Assembly (NCBI RefSeq): GCF_002355835.1
Contig: NZ_AP017459.1
Span: 496,001 to 560,000 of the forward strand
From: Candidatus Endomicrobiellum trichonymphae
Lineage (GTDB): Bacteria > Elusimicrobiota > Endomicrobiia > Endomicrobiales > Endomicrobiaceae
DNA length: 64,000 nt
Direction: 5' to 3'
In this document: one piece after another, positions 9,487 through 19,845 of the stretch
How positions within the stretch are numbered: the first letter of the stretch is position 1
Layout: every line of letters begins with the position of its first letter
Position numbers and translations under genes: made by a program
The notes under the pieces: generated by a model
Databases searched by the model: none
Seen by the model: only the letters and a program-made list of their open reading frames with translations
What the model was told of the DNA's origin: nothing

Positions 9487-9913
9487 TGTTATTTTGCTTA
9501 TACAGTTTTATATTTGTGCGGAACTCGCACTGCTTTTGTGATGGTTATTTTTGAACGGCAGAAGAAAGGCAGAGTTCTTTTGTTGCTGAAGATACCAGCT
9601 TTTGGAATATGAAAAACTTATACTATATTTGTGGAATTTTTTCCGGCAGGAAATGTAGATGAATATATGCAGGACGTTTTAACGGCGCTATATTATCTTT
9701 GAAAGTAGGAGTTGAATATATTTTGTACGACCGTTACGGAGCTTCGCTTTGTCCTTTAACGGTTAAAGTTTTAAGAAAAGAAGCAGAAATCTAGTCTATG
9801 GTACGAAAAGATGTCTATAACAGCATATTTAAGCGGTAGGATTGTGATGATAAAAGCAGAATTCCCATATCTATAAGAGAGGAAGTTGTTAAAGAAATAG
9901 AGGATGAAAAATG
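9487..9913 (+). pseudogene. Unassigned gene debris after gmhB
   Basis: No frame longer than about 60 codons persists, yet stretches look protein-coding. One is a hydrophobic ELALLLWWLFLNG-like piece near 9520-9555. Others are EYMQDVLTALYYL near 9660-9702, YDRYGASLCPLTVKVLRK near 9722-9780 and a hydrophilic tail ISIREEVVKEIEDEK ending near 9913. The ending overlaps a possible ATG for the next piece. The pattern fits one or two decayed genes of the same operon. I do not recognise the family. Confidence 0.35.
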
Positions 9914-10830
9914 AAAAGATTAATTGCAGGAGCAATGTTAGCACTGATGGTTGGCAGGGACGTCCCTCGCTCATGGACGTAAGACACCACTCACTGGATA
10001 AACAAAAAAGATGGGTTCTGCAGGACTCACAGGGCGAAATAAACGACGATGAATTGGTGCAACACTCACTCTCAATAATTGGGACGATTAAAAACAGCAG
10101 ACTTGCCTTGCCTCTAATTATTTGGCACACTAATTTTAGAAATGGGTAGCTACTATACATCTGACTGCGTAAGGACATAGGCAAAGAGAAAGCTAAATCG
10201 AGGCGTGCTGGATTTAAAATAGAATCAGAAAATCTGCTGGTACTAGTAAACGCTGTATTGAAATCTGCAAATACAAATAAAAAAGATAAGTGCTGTTTTT
10301 AATATTTATTTATTGTTTTATATTATGTACTGTTGTGCTTTTCCGTTGGGAACAGGACATAATAATTTAATTGATGAAATCTATAATTGACTCTCATCTG
10401 TTTTTCCTATCGTCTTTGGCAATCCAAGTCTCGCTTAATAACAATTATCCGAGCTGCTGTAAATAATCTGTATAATTGCTTTTTGAAAATGCTGTTGGAG
10501 TTGGGTGTACAAAACACCCACAGACTGGTAAAGCATTTGGCAAAATACTACAAAGACACACAACCATAAATAAATGGAGTAAGTACAATGAAAAATCACA
10601 TTGTCGCTAAGGTAATGAGTGGATGTAAAAGCTCCTATGATAGAGCGATTTTGAAAGGAGCAGCACACTCCCCTGACATTGCGGAAACGTACTCGAATAT
10701 TAGTAAAGATCAAACCATTAGAGCTTATAGTATCAATGTTCAGAAACGACACAGGACTGCGCAAGGAATTGATGGCAGAATATAACTACTACAAACTCCT
10801 GCTAGAAAAAGTAGACAAGGACTCAAACGA
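9914..10830 (+). other. Degenerate region with short coding-like pieces, no gene assigned
   Basis: A reading from about 9911 starts MKRLIAGAMLALMVG, which looks like a signal peptide, and breaks within 30 codons. A 65-codon frame at 10588-10785 follows a GGAG ribosome-like site and reads KSSYDRAILKGAAHSPDIAETY. Its neighbour frame continues to about 10840 as LRKELMAEYNYYKLLLEK. The pieces may be the ends of one exported protein whose middle has decayed. I recognise no domain. The region ends before the gpmA leader. Confidence 0.3.
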
Positions 10831-10952
10831 AAATAAATAAATTACGATAGTTATTTTTATTAATATTCTGTTTAACAGTTGTCAGCGGTATTGTCGTGCC
10901 TCTTGAAAAAATATAATATAATAAAGAAAGTGAATTTTTAGGAGGAAGCTCA

Positions 10953-11702
10953 ATGTATAAAGTTGTTTTAATCAGGCACGGCGAAAGCGTCTGGAACAAG
11001 GAAAATAAATTTACGGGCTGGTCAGATGTTGATTTATCCGAAAAAGGCAATGAAGAAGCTTTAAAAGCCGGAAAACAGTTGAAAAAAGACGGTTTTACTT
11101 TTGATTTGGCATATACTTCAGTTCTTAAAAGGGCGATTAAAACTCTTTGGAATGTGCTTAATACAATGGATTTGCTATGGACCCCTGTGGTTAAGGATTG
11201 GAGATTAAATGAAAGGCATTATGGTGCTTTACAGGGGTTAAACAAAGCCGAGACAGCCGCAAAATACGGTGAAGAACAGGTAAAAATCTGGAGAAGAAGT
11301 TACGATATTGCGCCGATGGCTTTAGATGAAAATGACGAAAGATATCCGGGGAAAGAGGCAAGATATTCAGGGCTTTTAAAAGGCGAGATTCCCTTAGCGG
11401 AATGTTTAAAAGATACTGTGGCAAGAGTTGTTCCCTATTGGGGAAAAGAGGTTGTTCCGCAGATAAAAGCAGGCAAAAAAATCATTATAGCGGCGCACGG
11501 CAACAGTTTAAGAGCTTTGGTGAAGTATCTTGATAATATAAGTGACAGCAATATAGTGAATTTGAATATACCTACCGCAATGCCGCTTGTTTATGAACTT
11601 GATGAAAATTTAAAAGCTGTTAAGAATTACTATTTAGGCGATCCCGAAGCTGTTAAAAAAGCGATGGAAACGGTAGCAAGTCAGGGTAAAGTTAAAAAGT
11701 AA
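10953..11702 (+). CDS. gpmA: 2,3-bisphosphoglycerate-dependent phosphoglycerate mutase
   Basis: It interconverts 3- and 2-phosphoglycerate in glycolysis and gluconeogenesis. The 249-residue protein has the phospho-acceptor histidine in [10 protein letters not shown] (residues 5-14), [25 protein letters not shown] and the second catalytic histidine in [14 protein letters not shown]. Length matches the dimeric cofactor-dependent family. An AGGAGG ribosome site lies 7 bases before the ATG. It is intact and follows a long dead region, with its own AT-rich leader. Confidence 0.96.
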   Translation: MYKVVLIRHGESVWNKENKFTGWSDVDLSEKGNEEALKAGKQLKKDGFTFDLAYTSVLKRAIKTLWNVLNTMDLLWTPVVKDWRLNERHYGALQGLNKAETAAKYGEEQVKIWRRSYDIAPMALDENDERYPGKEARYSGLLKGEIPLAECLKDTVARVVPYWGKEVVPQIKAGKKIIIAAHGNSLRALVKYLDNISDSNIVNLNIPTAMPLVYELDENLKAVKNYYLGDPEAVKKAMETVASQGKVKK

Positions 11703-11733
11703 CGACGGATTTGAATATATTTTGGATAAGGTG

Positions 11734-13374
11734 ATGATACGTAAGTTTAAACTGTTGTTAAGAAACAATAAAATATTGCTGATAATAGTTTCAATTGTGC
11801 TTATTCTTATAGTTCTTTCGATATGGGGACTGAGTAAACTTGAATCTTTTTATAGAATTATGACTATTGCAATGTTGCCGGTTAATCTTTTAGTGTCGTT
11901 TACGAACGCTGCTGCTTTTGTTTTTATGTATGTGCTATTTTCTAGAAGTGGTTTTGAGAAATTAAAGAAAAACAAAATTAAGGCCGGAGATATAGCAGTT
12001 TCTTTTAAAGAAGTTATCGGTCTTGAAAGCGCAAAGAGAGAAGCGTTTGAAGTTGTTCAGCTTATCAAAGATAGAAAACAGCTTCAGAAAATAGGCGGAA
12101 AAATTATTAAAGGCATTCTTTTGATAGGACCTCCGGGATGCGGAAAAACTTTGCTTGCAAAAGCTATTGCAACAGAATGCAAAGTGCCTTTTCTTTCAAT
12201 GGCAGGCAGCGAATTTGTCGAAGTGTTTGTTGGCGTAGGTGCAAGCAGGGTAAGAAATCTTTTTAAAAAAGCCAGAGAATACGCTTATGCTGAAGGTGCC
12301 TGTATAATTTTTATCGATGAGATAGAAGTTATAGGAAGAGGAAGGAGTTTTTCTTATATGGGCGGAGGAGAAGAGACAAACAGTACCCAAAATCAGCTTC
12401 TTGTGGAAATGGATGGGCTTGACAACAAGAAAAGCAATGTTATTGTTATAGCGGCGACAAACGCGGATGATAGTGTTTTAGATAAAGCACTGTTGAGGCC
12501 AGGACGTTTTGATAGAAAAATTGCCATTACTCTTCCGAATTTAAAAGAAAGAGAGCGGCTGTTTGGTTTTTATTTAAAAAAAGTAAAAGTTGTACCTGAA
12601 GTAAAAGTATGCAGGCTTGCAAAAAAAGCTGTATATAAGTCACCTGCCGATATTGAAAATATAATAAAAGAAGCGGCGTTGATCGCTGTGAGAAAGAAGA
12701 AAGAAGTTATCGATATAAAAGATTTATCCGAAGCTATGGATAGAATAGATTTGGGTATGGAAACATATATTGATATGACGCCTAAAGAACTTGGGATGAC
12801 GGCATATCATGAAGCAGGACATGCTGTGGCTATATATTTGATGCATCCTACTGACGATGTATTTAAAGTTACGGTAAAATCCCACCATGGATCGCTTGGT
12901 CTTGTCGCTCCGTTTCCTAAAGAGGAACTTCAAATCGAACAGAGGGAAGAATTACTTTCAGATATTATGGTTTCTCTTGCGGGATATGTCGCTGAAAAAA
13001 TAAAATACAATACAACTACAACCGGAGTTTCTATGGATTTTAGTCACGCTATGACTACGGCAAATAACATGGTATGGAAAGTTGGAATGGGCAATGGCGG
13101 CTTTGTCGGCGATTTTTCTGTTATACCGCGGAAAGAGATGTCACAGAGTCTTAAAGAAAAGCTCAATAATGAGACAATATCAATAATAAATTCATGTTAT
13201 GCTAAAATTGAAGAGTTTTTAAAAACAAATTGGGATGCTGTTGATGCTGTCGCTAAAAAACTTATATCCGAAAAAGAACTGGATTTTGACGAGTTGGAAG
13301 AGGTAATGGAGACCGTCGGGAAAAGGAAACCTAAACCGTCCGAGTATAACGCTCTGGTAGGATGTGCAGAATAA
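11734..13374 (+). CDS. ftsH: FtsH-type membrane AAA+ zinc protease
   Basis: FtsH extracts and degrades membrane and short-lived cytosolic proteins. Two hydrophobic segments near the N-terminus flank a very short outer loop. The AAA+ part has Walker A GPPGCGKT, Walker [10 protein letters not shown], and the second region of homology around [11 protein letters not shown]. The protease part has HEAGH (nt about 12809-12823) and a later Asp in [10 protein letters not shown] as third zinc ligand. At ~546 residues it is shorter than the usual 600-650, mainly from the periplasmic domain and tail. Upstream TTG (11722) or GTG (11731) starts are possible. It could be a paralogue rather than the only FtsH. 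Confidence 0.9.
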   Translation: MIRKFKLLLRNNKILLIIVSIVLILIVLSIWGLSKLESFYRIMTIAMLPVNLLVSFTNAAAFVFMYVLFSRSGFEKLKKNKIKAGDIAVSFKEVIGLESAKREAFEVVQLIKDRKQLQKIGGKIIKGILLIGPPGCGKTLLAKAIATECKVPFLSMAGSEFVEVFVGVGASRVRNLFKKAREYAYAEGACIIFIDEIEVIGRGRSFSYMGGGEETNSTQNQLLVEMDGLDNKKSNVIVIAATNADDSVLDKALLRPGRFDRKIAITLPNLKERERLFGFYLKKVKVVPEVKVCRLAKKAVYKSPADIENIIKEAALIAVRKKKEVIDIKDLSEAMDRIDLGMETYIDMTPKELGMTAYHEAGHAVAIYLMHPTDDVFKVTVKSHHGSLGLVAPFPKEELQIEQREELLSDIMVSLAGYVAEKIKYNTTTTGVSMDFSHAMTTANNMVWKVGMGNGGFVGDFSVIPRKEMSQSLKEKLNNETISIINSCYAKIEEFLKTNWDAVDAVAKKLISEKELDFDELEEVMETVGKRKPKPSEYNALVGCAE

Positions 13375-13389
13375 AGGATTACAGTTATT

Positions 13390-14139
13390 GTGAAAATGTT
13401 AAAATATATAATATTTTTACTTGTAATTGTTTTTTTCTTTAACGACTGTAGCGTAAGTTATCCAAAAAATTATATTGTGCGGAGTTTAGAAAAACTTGTA
13501 AAAAAAGAATGTAACCAAGATTCAAAAGCATATCTTGTCGGTAGGACTTTGTATCTTGATATGGAGTTTGACGAAATTACGTCTGCAGATGATAAAACGG
13601 CTTTACAGGCAATACGTAAAATGAACCTTGCGATATTTACCGCGGGAAGGATTGTTTTAAGTAGTGATTCGGACATAAAATATATAGTTGTAACGACTTA
13701 TGATTCCTATAAAAATCTTGCTTTCAGAATAGCCCATAATATCGATGATATAAAAAATTATTTTTATATGCGTATATCGCATTCTAATTTTAACTCTAGA
13801 AAGCTTTTAGAAATAGAAGGACCGCTGACTGCCGCAAATATGATAGAGGATAGACACTGTATAGCAGATCAGGAATATATAGGAAGGCTTATTGTCTCGC
13901 AGATAAATATGCTCTCTGCAGCGGATGTAGTTTTAGTGCAAATGCCGCGTCTTCAATATGTTGCTGTAGAAAATGAAACTCTGATTTTTTCGGTTTCTGA
14001 TATTGTTGACAGCAAAAATATTTATTTAGTTAAAAATATTCTGCTTGAAAAAACTAAAGATTATTCAAAAAAATACAATATATATTTTAAAGGTATAAAA
14101 GTTGTTGCATTTGGTGGCGAAGCTCTATTGATAGAGTGA
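13390..14139 (+). CDS. Unknown secreted or membrane-anchored protein
   Basis: I do not recognise this 249-residue protein. It starts with a hydrophobic stretch (YIIFLLVIVFFF) followed by NDCS, which could be a poor lipoprotein cleavage site or a simple anchor. The rest is mixed alpha/beta with no repeat and no obvious catalytic motif. A GTG start at 13390 or ATG at 13396 are both possible. It begins 15 bases after the FtsH stop, so it is probably co-transcribed. The frame is clean across 750 bases in a decay-prone region, which argues that it is a real gene. Confidence 0.65.
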   Translation: MKMLKYIIFLLVIVFFFNDCSVSYPKNYIVRSLEKLVKKECNQDSKAYLVGRTLYLDMEFDEITSADDKTALQAIRKMNLAIFTAGRIVLSSDSDIKYIVVTTYDSYKNLAFRIAHNIDDIKNYFYMRISHSNFNSRKLLEIEGPLTAANMIEDRHCIADQEYIGRLIVSQINMLSAADVVLVQMPRLQYVAVENETLIFSVSDIVDSKNIYLVKNILLEKTKDYSKKYNIYFKGIKVVAFGGEALLIE

Positions 14140-14183
14140 TTGTCTTCAAAGTTTATGCCATATTTTATACCGTATGAGGGAAA

Positions 14184-14706
14184 ATGTCAGAAATATTGAA
14201 ACAGATAGGAATACGAATAAAAGTAATCAGAGGAATATAAAATTTATCGGCGGAAGAATTTGCAAAAAGCATTAATTTAGAGACTGCGGGATATTTAAAA
14301 TATGAGACAGGCAAGGCTGATATTCCTATAAGCGTGCTTTCTCTGCTATTTCAGTCAAGTACAATATTGGAATAACGGCGCTTCTTACGGGTGACGGAAT
14401 GCTGTGATAAAGAAAGACAAAGGATTGGTAGAAGAAAAGAATACAAATACGCAGGATTTATGCATAAGAAAACTGAAGTTTTCTTAGTTACGGTGGTAGA
14501 TCCTTAAAAAAATAAGTCATAACACGCACACTCACATTTGGGGCAAGAATTTAATTATATTTTGGAAGGAACTCTTAAACTTTATTTTTGACTGGAAAGA
14601 ATATATTTTAGAATCTGGCGATTCAGTCTATTTTGATTCAAAATACAATCATGAAATTTTTGCAGTTAATGGCAAACCTGTAAAGTTTGTAGCCGTAGTT
14701 CTTTAG
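14184..14706 (+). pseudogene. XRE-family regulator with C-terminal cupin domain, decayed
   Basis: The frame opens SEILKQIGIRIKVIRGI, stops, and continues LSAEEFAKSINLETAGYLKYE, then GKADIPISVLSLL. This is the helix-turn-helix of HipB/XRE-type regulators. After shifts come KKTEVFLVTVVDP, HSHLGQEFNYILEGTLKL (the cupin metal-site region), SGDSVYFDSKYNH-like and NGKPVKFVAVVL at the end. The family is commonly found directly upstream of an AMP-forming acyl-CoA ligase, which is exactly what follows here in broken form. At least four disruptions are visible. Confidence 0.8.
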
Positions 14707-14863
14707 TAGTGTCGTAGTAGGTTGACGGCAGAAACTTGCAGAGTGTGTCGTTGACGAAAGAGACCATGATGGCAACAAATTTAGTCTCTGCTCAACTACG
14801 AGTTTGTGAATTTTGTCGTTCCGTATAAAGCAGTTGTTAAAAAATTATTAAAAAGGGGAAATA

Positions 14864-16424
14864 ATGCTGGCGGATAGATATGTAAAAATCGATTATAAGT
14901 CGTATGAAGATTTTATAGAAAACTGTAAAATAAACGTTCCCGAAAATTTTAATTTTGCTTTTGATGTGGTTGATGAAACTGCATATATTTCGCCTGATAA
15001 AAAAGCAATGGTGTGGTGTAATCCTGAAGGAGAAGAAAAAGTATTTACTTCCAATGATATCAGAAGAGAAAGCAACCGTGTTGCAAACTTTTTAAATCTC
15101 TTGGGTTAAAGAAAGGTGATGCTTATGTTAAAAAGGCGTTATGAATATTGGCATTGTGCGGTTATAAGTTGGGTGCTTTGAGATGAGCTCTGCAACACAT
15201 CTTTTAACTGTAAAAGACGTAAAATATAGGGTAAAAACTGCTAGTATAAATGATTATTGCAGTGGCAGACGAAAGAATTGCTGATGTCATTGACGAGGCA
15301 AAAAAATTGAAAACTGTGATTTCTGTAAGCGGATATACGAAAGACTGGGTTGAATATTATAAAGAAATTAAAAAATTTTCTGCCATCTTTGAAAGACCGT
15401 CCGGTAACGAAGCAACTAAAGTAAACGATAGTTCTTTATTATATTTTACTTCAGGCACTACTCCTTTGGGTCATATTATTACCGCTAGGTTCTGGCAGAA
15501 TTTAAATGATGAAAGCTTGCATCTTACGGTAGCCGCCGATAAGCTGCATGGGGAAAGATATACGGATAGTGGTTGTGCGAAGCCTGCATTTTTACTTATG
15601 CTTATGAAAGGTTTAGCCCTAACGATTTAATAGAAAAAATATCAAAATACGGAGTTACTTTGTTTTGTGCTCCACCTACGGTTTACAGACGTATAATAAA
15701 AAGAGATTTTTTCAAGTTGAAATATGTCGAAACTGCAGGCGAACCGTTAAATCCCGAAGTTTTTTATCAATTTTAAAAAATGACGGGACTTGAGTAAAAG
15801 AGGGCTTTGGTCAGATCGAAACAGTTGTTTTTGCAGTAACTTTCCCATGGAGGCAGGTAAAACATGGTTCTCCGAGAAAACCGTCCGCCGGATGCTGTGT
15901 TGTGATATTGTCGACGGCGAAGATAATTCCTGCGATCCACAGGACAAGAGGGGTGGCTTATAATAAGAACAGACAAACATAGACCGGCGGGTTTGTTTTC
16001 AGGATATTACAGAGATGAAGCGCTGACAAGAAGTTTTTGGAACAACGTCGTATATGATACCGTGGGGAGATGTGGTGTACATGGATGAAGACGGTTATCT
16101 TTGGCTTGTCGGACGTTCTGACGACGTTGTAAAAAGCTCAGAATACAGAATCGGACCTTTTGAAGTTGAAAGTGCTTAATGGATCACCCATGTGTGCTTG
16201 AATGCGTGGAGTGCCGGGGGTATAAGGAAAGAGGTGCCGTGATAAAAATACTTGCGAAAGGATATAAAGCGTCTCCTGAACTTATAACAGAACTTCAAAA
16301 TCACGTTAAAAAAGTAACGGCTCCTTATAAATATCCCATAATTATTGAATTTGTAAAAGAAATTTCTAAAACAATAAGTGGGAATATAAAGAGAATAGAA
16401 ATAAGGGAAAGCGATAAAAAATAG
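14864..16424 (+). pseudogene. AMP-forming acyl-CoA synthetase, decayed
   Basis: The start at 14864 has a GGGGAAAT leader and reads through DKKAMVWCNPEGEEKVFT, then breaks at 15107. Later pieces in other frames are MLMLKRRYEYWHCAV, VADERIADVIDEAKKLKT, SSLLYFTSGTT (the AMP-binding P-loop, truncated), LFCAPPTVYRR, the VETAGEPLNPEVF and EGFGQIET adenylation motifs, [21 protein letters not shown] and a C-terminal [11 protein letters not shown]. The last normally contains the catalytic lysine of SGK; here it reads SGN. The enzyme would activate acetate or a medium-chain acid. It lies 30 bases upstream of intact pta. Confidence 0.85.
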
Positions 16425-16453
16425 TTAGTTTGTTATCTTGAGGAGAATGAGCA

Positions 16454-17455
16454 ATGAACATAAGAGAGCGCATTTTGGAATTGGCCAAAAAAACAAAAAG
16501 TAAAATAATTCTACCTGAGAGTTTTGATATAAGAATTTTAAAAGCCGCGCAAATTCTTACAAAAGATGGCATAGCTTCGGTTATTCTGCTTGCTGAAGAT
16601 ATAAAAGAAGTTGAAAAGATTGCTTCAGCGGTAGGGGTAGATTTAAACGCTGTTGAAATAATTAAAATAGATATAAATCTTCTTAATAAAAAGAAAGTTG
16701 AAGAATTTGTTGATGCGAGAATGAAAAAGGGTATGACTTTGCAGGATGCCTCAGATCTTTTAAAAAAACCTTTATACTTTTCAATGATGTATTTAAAAAG
16801 CGGAAAATGCGATGCGTGCGTCGCCGGTGCTGTTTATGATACATCAGATGTTTTAAGAGCTAGTATTCAAGTAGCAGGCTTTACCGAATGCACAAAACTG
16901 GTTTCTTCGTATTTTCTTATGATACCGCCGGATGGGCATAATATTGCAAAAGAACCCGTATTATTTGCAGATTGTGGCGTAAATCCAGATCCACAGGTTT
17001 TGGGTTTAAAAGATATTGCGGTTGCAACGGTAGAGAATTTTAAAAAGCTTTTCCCGGGAAGACAGGTAAATGTCGCAATGCTTTCGTTTTCAACGAAAGG
17101 AAGCGCAAATAGCAAAGTCTTATCAAAAGTAATAGAAGCGACAGAACTTGTCAAAAGTCATTTTGCAGGATACAGCGACATAAATGTTGACGGTGAATTT
17201 CAATTTGATGCCGCTGTTGTGCAAAGTGTCGGAAAGAAAAAAGCTTCTGGCTCTTCTGTTGCCGGCAATGCAAATATTTTAATTTTCCCAGACTTAAATG
17301 CCGGAAATATCGGTTATAAAATTGCGGAAAGATACGGTGGATTTCAAGCTCTCGGTCCTATAATTCAGGGACTTGCGCTGCCAATAAGCGATTTAAGCAG
17401 AGGTTCCAGCGTTGATGATATCTGTCTCATCTGCGCAATTATGCTTTTGAAGTAA
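16454..17455 (+). CDS. pta: Phosphate acetyltransferase
   Basis: It converts acetyl-CoA and phosphate to acetyl phosphate, the first step of acetate fermentation yielding ATP with acetate kinase. The 333-residue protein is the short PTA_PTB form. Visible motifs include KIILPESFDIRILKAA, CDACVAGAVYDTSDVLRA, FADCGVNPDP, SFSTKGSAN and LIFPDLNAGNIGYK. An AGGAG site precedes the ATG by 8 bases. No acetate kinase lies in the window. The gene stayed intact beside a dead acyl-CoA ligase, suggesting that acetate production was kept while acid uptake and activation was lost. Confidence 0.95.
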   Translation: MNIRERILELAKKTKSKIILPESFDIRILKAAQILTKDGIASVILLAEDIKEVEKIASAVGVDLNAVEIIKIDINLLNKKKVEEFVDARMKKGMTLQDASDLLKKPLYFSMMYLKSGKCDACVAGAVYDTSDVLRASIQVAGFTECTKLVSSYFLMIPPDGHNIAKEPVLFADCGVNPDPQVLGLKDIAVATVENFKKLFPGRQVNVAMLSFSTKGSANSKVLSKVIEATELVKSHFAGYSDINVDGEFQFDAAVVQSVGKKKASGSSVAGNANILIFPDLNAGNIGYKIAERYGGFQALGPIIQGLALPISDLSRGSSVDDICLICAIMLLK

Positions 17456-17777
17456 GTCATGCGGAATTATTGATAATAATCTCTCTTTAGTCGTTCGGTC
17501 GTTCGTATGCCTGCGCAGTTAATTTTCGATAAACAGACGGTTTTTCTCTTAGTTATTATCTAAAAAGTTTAAAATTCTTGTACTATTTTATTGTGTGTTA
17601 GATTTGACTTCTCCGATCAAAATCTGTTCTTGTCTTTAAAAAATTAAATTCTTTGAGAACTGCGGGTTCAATGAAAAATAATTTACGGCCTAAAAATTCG
17701 AAAGAAAGAATTGTTCCATATATCTAAAGATAATAAACGAGAAATTCTTTTTCTCAATATAAAAAATTTGTTCGGCA
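17456..17777. other. Intergenic, nothing recognised
   Basis: This is the 320-base gap between convergent pta and the minus-strand WalJ-like gene. It is AT-rich with no reading frame of note. I see no clear hairpin with a T-run, no tRNA and no repeat. Confidence 0.5.
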
Positions 17778-18602
17778 TCATCTGATTCTTATTACCGGAC
17801 ATCTATGTTTTCTTCTGGCGGTAAAAAGCTTTATATCTGAAATTCCTTTACTTATAAGTATCTCTTTTGTTGTTTTCAGAGCAATCTCAGGCGTGTTATG
17901 ATGACTGCTTATATGTGCAAGAAAAACATATTTTAAACTATCTCTGCCCGCGGAAAGCATTTTGATTTCAGCAATGGCACTGGCAGCGTCTTCGTTTGCC
18001 AGATGTCCCCAGTCGCTCAACACCCATTTCTTATTGTCGTAAGATCTGAAACTTGAATCCAACATCATTCTATTGTAATTTGATTCCAATACCAAAATGT
18101 TGCTGTCAATTAAATTTCTTATAATCTTTCTGCAGATTCTGCCGGTATCTGTTACATAACCTATTTTATACTTTCTTGCATTTATTTCAGATGAAAAAGT
18201 AAATCCAAACGTACGAGAAACATTTTCATCCTTGTGGTAAACCTCAAAAGATTCGACGAAAATATCTTTAATTTTAAAATTTTCGTACAAAGGTATGCTA
18301 GCGCACTCTTCAATTTTCTGACCGTATTTTCTGAATGCATCTTCAAAAGCATCTTCATGGAGATAAACAGGGATGTTGTTTTTATGCAGAAAACCAAGCC
18401 CCGATGTGCTTATATGATCTCTATGCGCATGCGTTATGAGTGCTGCCGTTAAATTTTGGGGAACAATGCCTAAAGCGCCGAGGTTTTCGATTATATATTT
18501 AGCGCTGCATCCGCAGTCAATTAGGGCGGTCGCTTTTTCAGTCCAAATTACTGAACAATTGCCGCTTGATCCGCTTGCAAGAATACAAAAATTCAAACTC
18601 AA
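17778..18602 (-). CDS. MBL-fold metallohydrolase, WalJ/YycJ-like
   Basis: The 274-residue protein begins NFCILASGSSGNCSVIW, the hallmark of the YycJ/WalJ branch of the metallo-beta-lactamase fold. It has the metal motif THAHRDH, a later GYVTDTG aspartate segment and LAHISSHHN. Relatives are proposed to be exonucleases that influence DNA repair or cell-wall regulation. Its start overlaps the stop of the upstream M42 peptidase gene by 4 bases, so the two are translated together. Catalytic residues look complete; the substrate is unknown. Confidence 0.85.
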   Translation of the reverse strand: MSLNFCILASGSSGNCSVIWTEKATALIDCGCSAKYIIENLGALGIVPQNLTAALITHAHRDHISTSGLGFLHKNNIPVYLHEDAFEDAFRKYGQKIEECASIPLYENFKIKDIFVESFEVYHKDENVSRTFGFTFSSEINARKYKIGYVTDTGRICRKIIRNLIDSNILVLESNYNRMMLDSSFRSYDNKKWVLSDWGHLANEDAASAIAEIKMLSAGRDSLKYVFLAHISSHHNTPEIALKTTKEILISKGISDIKLFTARRKHRCPVIRIR

Positions 18603-19648
18603 AGTTTTCCCGCTGCTTTTTCTATTGTTTTAACTGCCAAATCAACCGCAGAATTTACATCTTTAATATTGAAAACAGATGTCGGAGCGTGAATGTATCT
18701 TGTGGGAATGCTTAAGATTCCAGTAAGGATTCCTTCTCTGTTTGTGTATATTACAGCGCCGTCTGTCATACCGACGTCAATTATGTCTATTTGATGTGGA
18801 ATGTTGTTTTCATGCGCGGCTTCAAGCATAAGTTTGCGCACTTTTTGAGGAACAATAGTTCCTCTACCGGAAGCTTCTATCATTGTTATGGCAACGCCTT
18901 TCCCTAGTTTTAATGCAGAAACTTTTTCCTCAATTCCCGGCATATCGCCCGCTACTGTAGTGTCTATAATAAGTGCAAAATCGGGATTTACTTTAAAAGA
19001 TGAGGTTTTACCGCCTTTTAGACCGACTTCTTCTTGCACTGTGGCGCATGCATAAATTTCGGCATTCAAATCTCTTAATTTTGCCAGCATTTCCATAACT
19101 TTTACCATAGTGTAACAGCTTATTCTGTTATCTGCAGCTTTCCCGTAATAAAAATTGCCGTTTAAAATACCTGCGACGGGTTCAAAAATTATCTGATCGC
19201 CGATATCTGCGACTTTCAATACTTCGTTCCTTGAAGATAATCCGATATCTATAAACATACTGTCATGCTTAAGTGGCTGCTTTACATCTTCGGAAGTCAT
19301 TAAATGCGGCGGCTTTGTGCCTATTATTCCGGTTATATGCTCACCTTTTTTATTTATAATTTCCACTGTTTTACCGGGGAGAATAGAATCGTTTATTCCG
19401 CCGATTTTGATAAAGTATATAAATCCTTTTTCATTAATGTGTTTTACGGTCATTCCTATTTCATCCATATGCGCAGCAATCATTATTTTCTTTTTTCCTC
19501 TGCCTGATTTTCCGATGACATTTCCGAAATTGTCGATTTCAACACTCTCGCACGACTTAGAAAGAGCGGCAGTCATAATTTTTGCGACATTTTCTTCATA
19601 ACCCGAAATTCCGTCAGATATTAATAGATCTTTAAGTAGTTTTTCCAT
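18599..19648 (-). CDS. M42 family aminopeptidase
   Basis: This 349-residue enzyme belongs to the dinuclear metal M42 family (tetrahedral aminopeptidase; some members annotated as FrvX or endoglucanase). It shows AAHMDEIGMTVKHI (first metal histidine and aspartate), KAADNRIS (bridging Asp), ATVQEEVGLKGGK (catalytic Glu pair) and IPTRYIHAPTS (final histidine). It trims peptides in the cytosol. Length and all metal ligands look normal. It heads a two-gene minus-strand unit with the WalJ-like gene. Confidence 0.92.
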   Translation of the reverse strand: MEKLLKDLLISDGISGYEENVAKIMTAALSKSCESVEIDNFGNVIGKSGRGKKKIMIAAHMDEIGMTVKHINEKGFIYFIKIGGINDSILPGKTVEIINKKGEHITGIIGTKPPHLMTSEDVKQPLKHDSMFIDIGLSSRNEVLKVADIGDQIIFEPVAGILNGNFYYGKAADNRISCYTMVKVMEMLAKLRDLNAEIYACATVQEEVGLKGGKTSSFKVNPDFALIIDTTVAGDMPGIEEKVSALKLGKGVAITMIEASGRGTIVPQKVRKLMLEAAHENNIPHQIDIIDVGMTDGAVIYTNREGILTGILSIPTRYIHAPTSVFNIKDVNSAVDLAVKTIEKAAGKL

Positions 19649-19845
19649 TTTATTTCTCCGTCGTGTAGTCTTTTAACTTAGCATATCGACAAAGTTAAAA
19701 GTCAGTACGATATTAAAGTTTACTTCTATCCCATCAGTCTGCGTATTATATTTTGCTGAAATTCTGTAATTGAATTTTGAATAATCTATGTTCTCGGAAA
19801 CTCTGTATCTGCATAGTGTTTATCCGCAGTCGTTCATAGATATCG

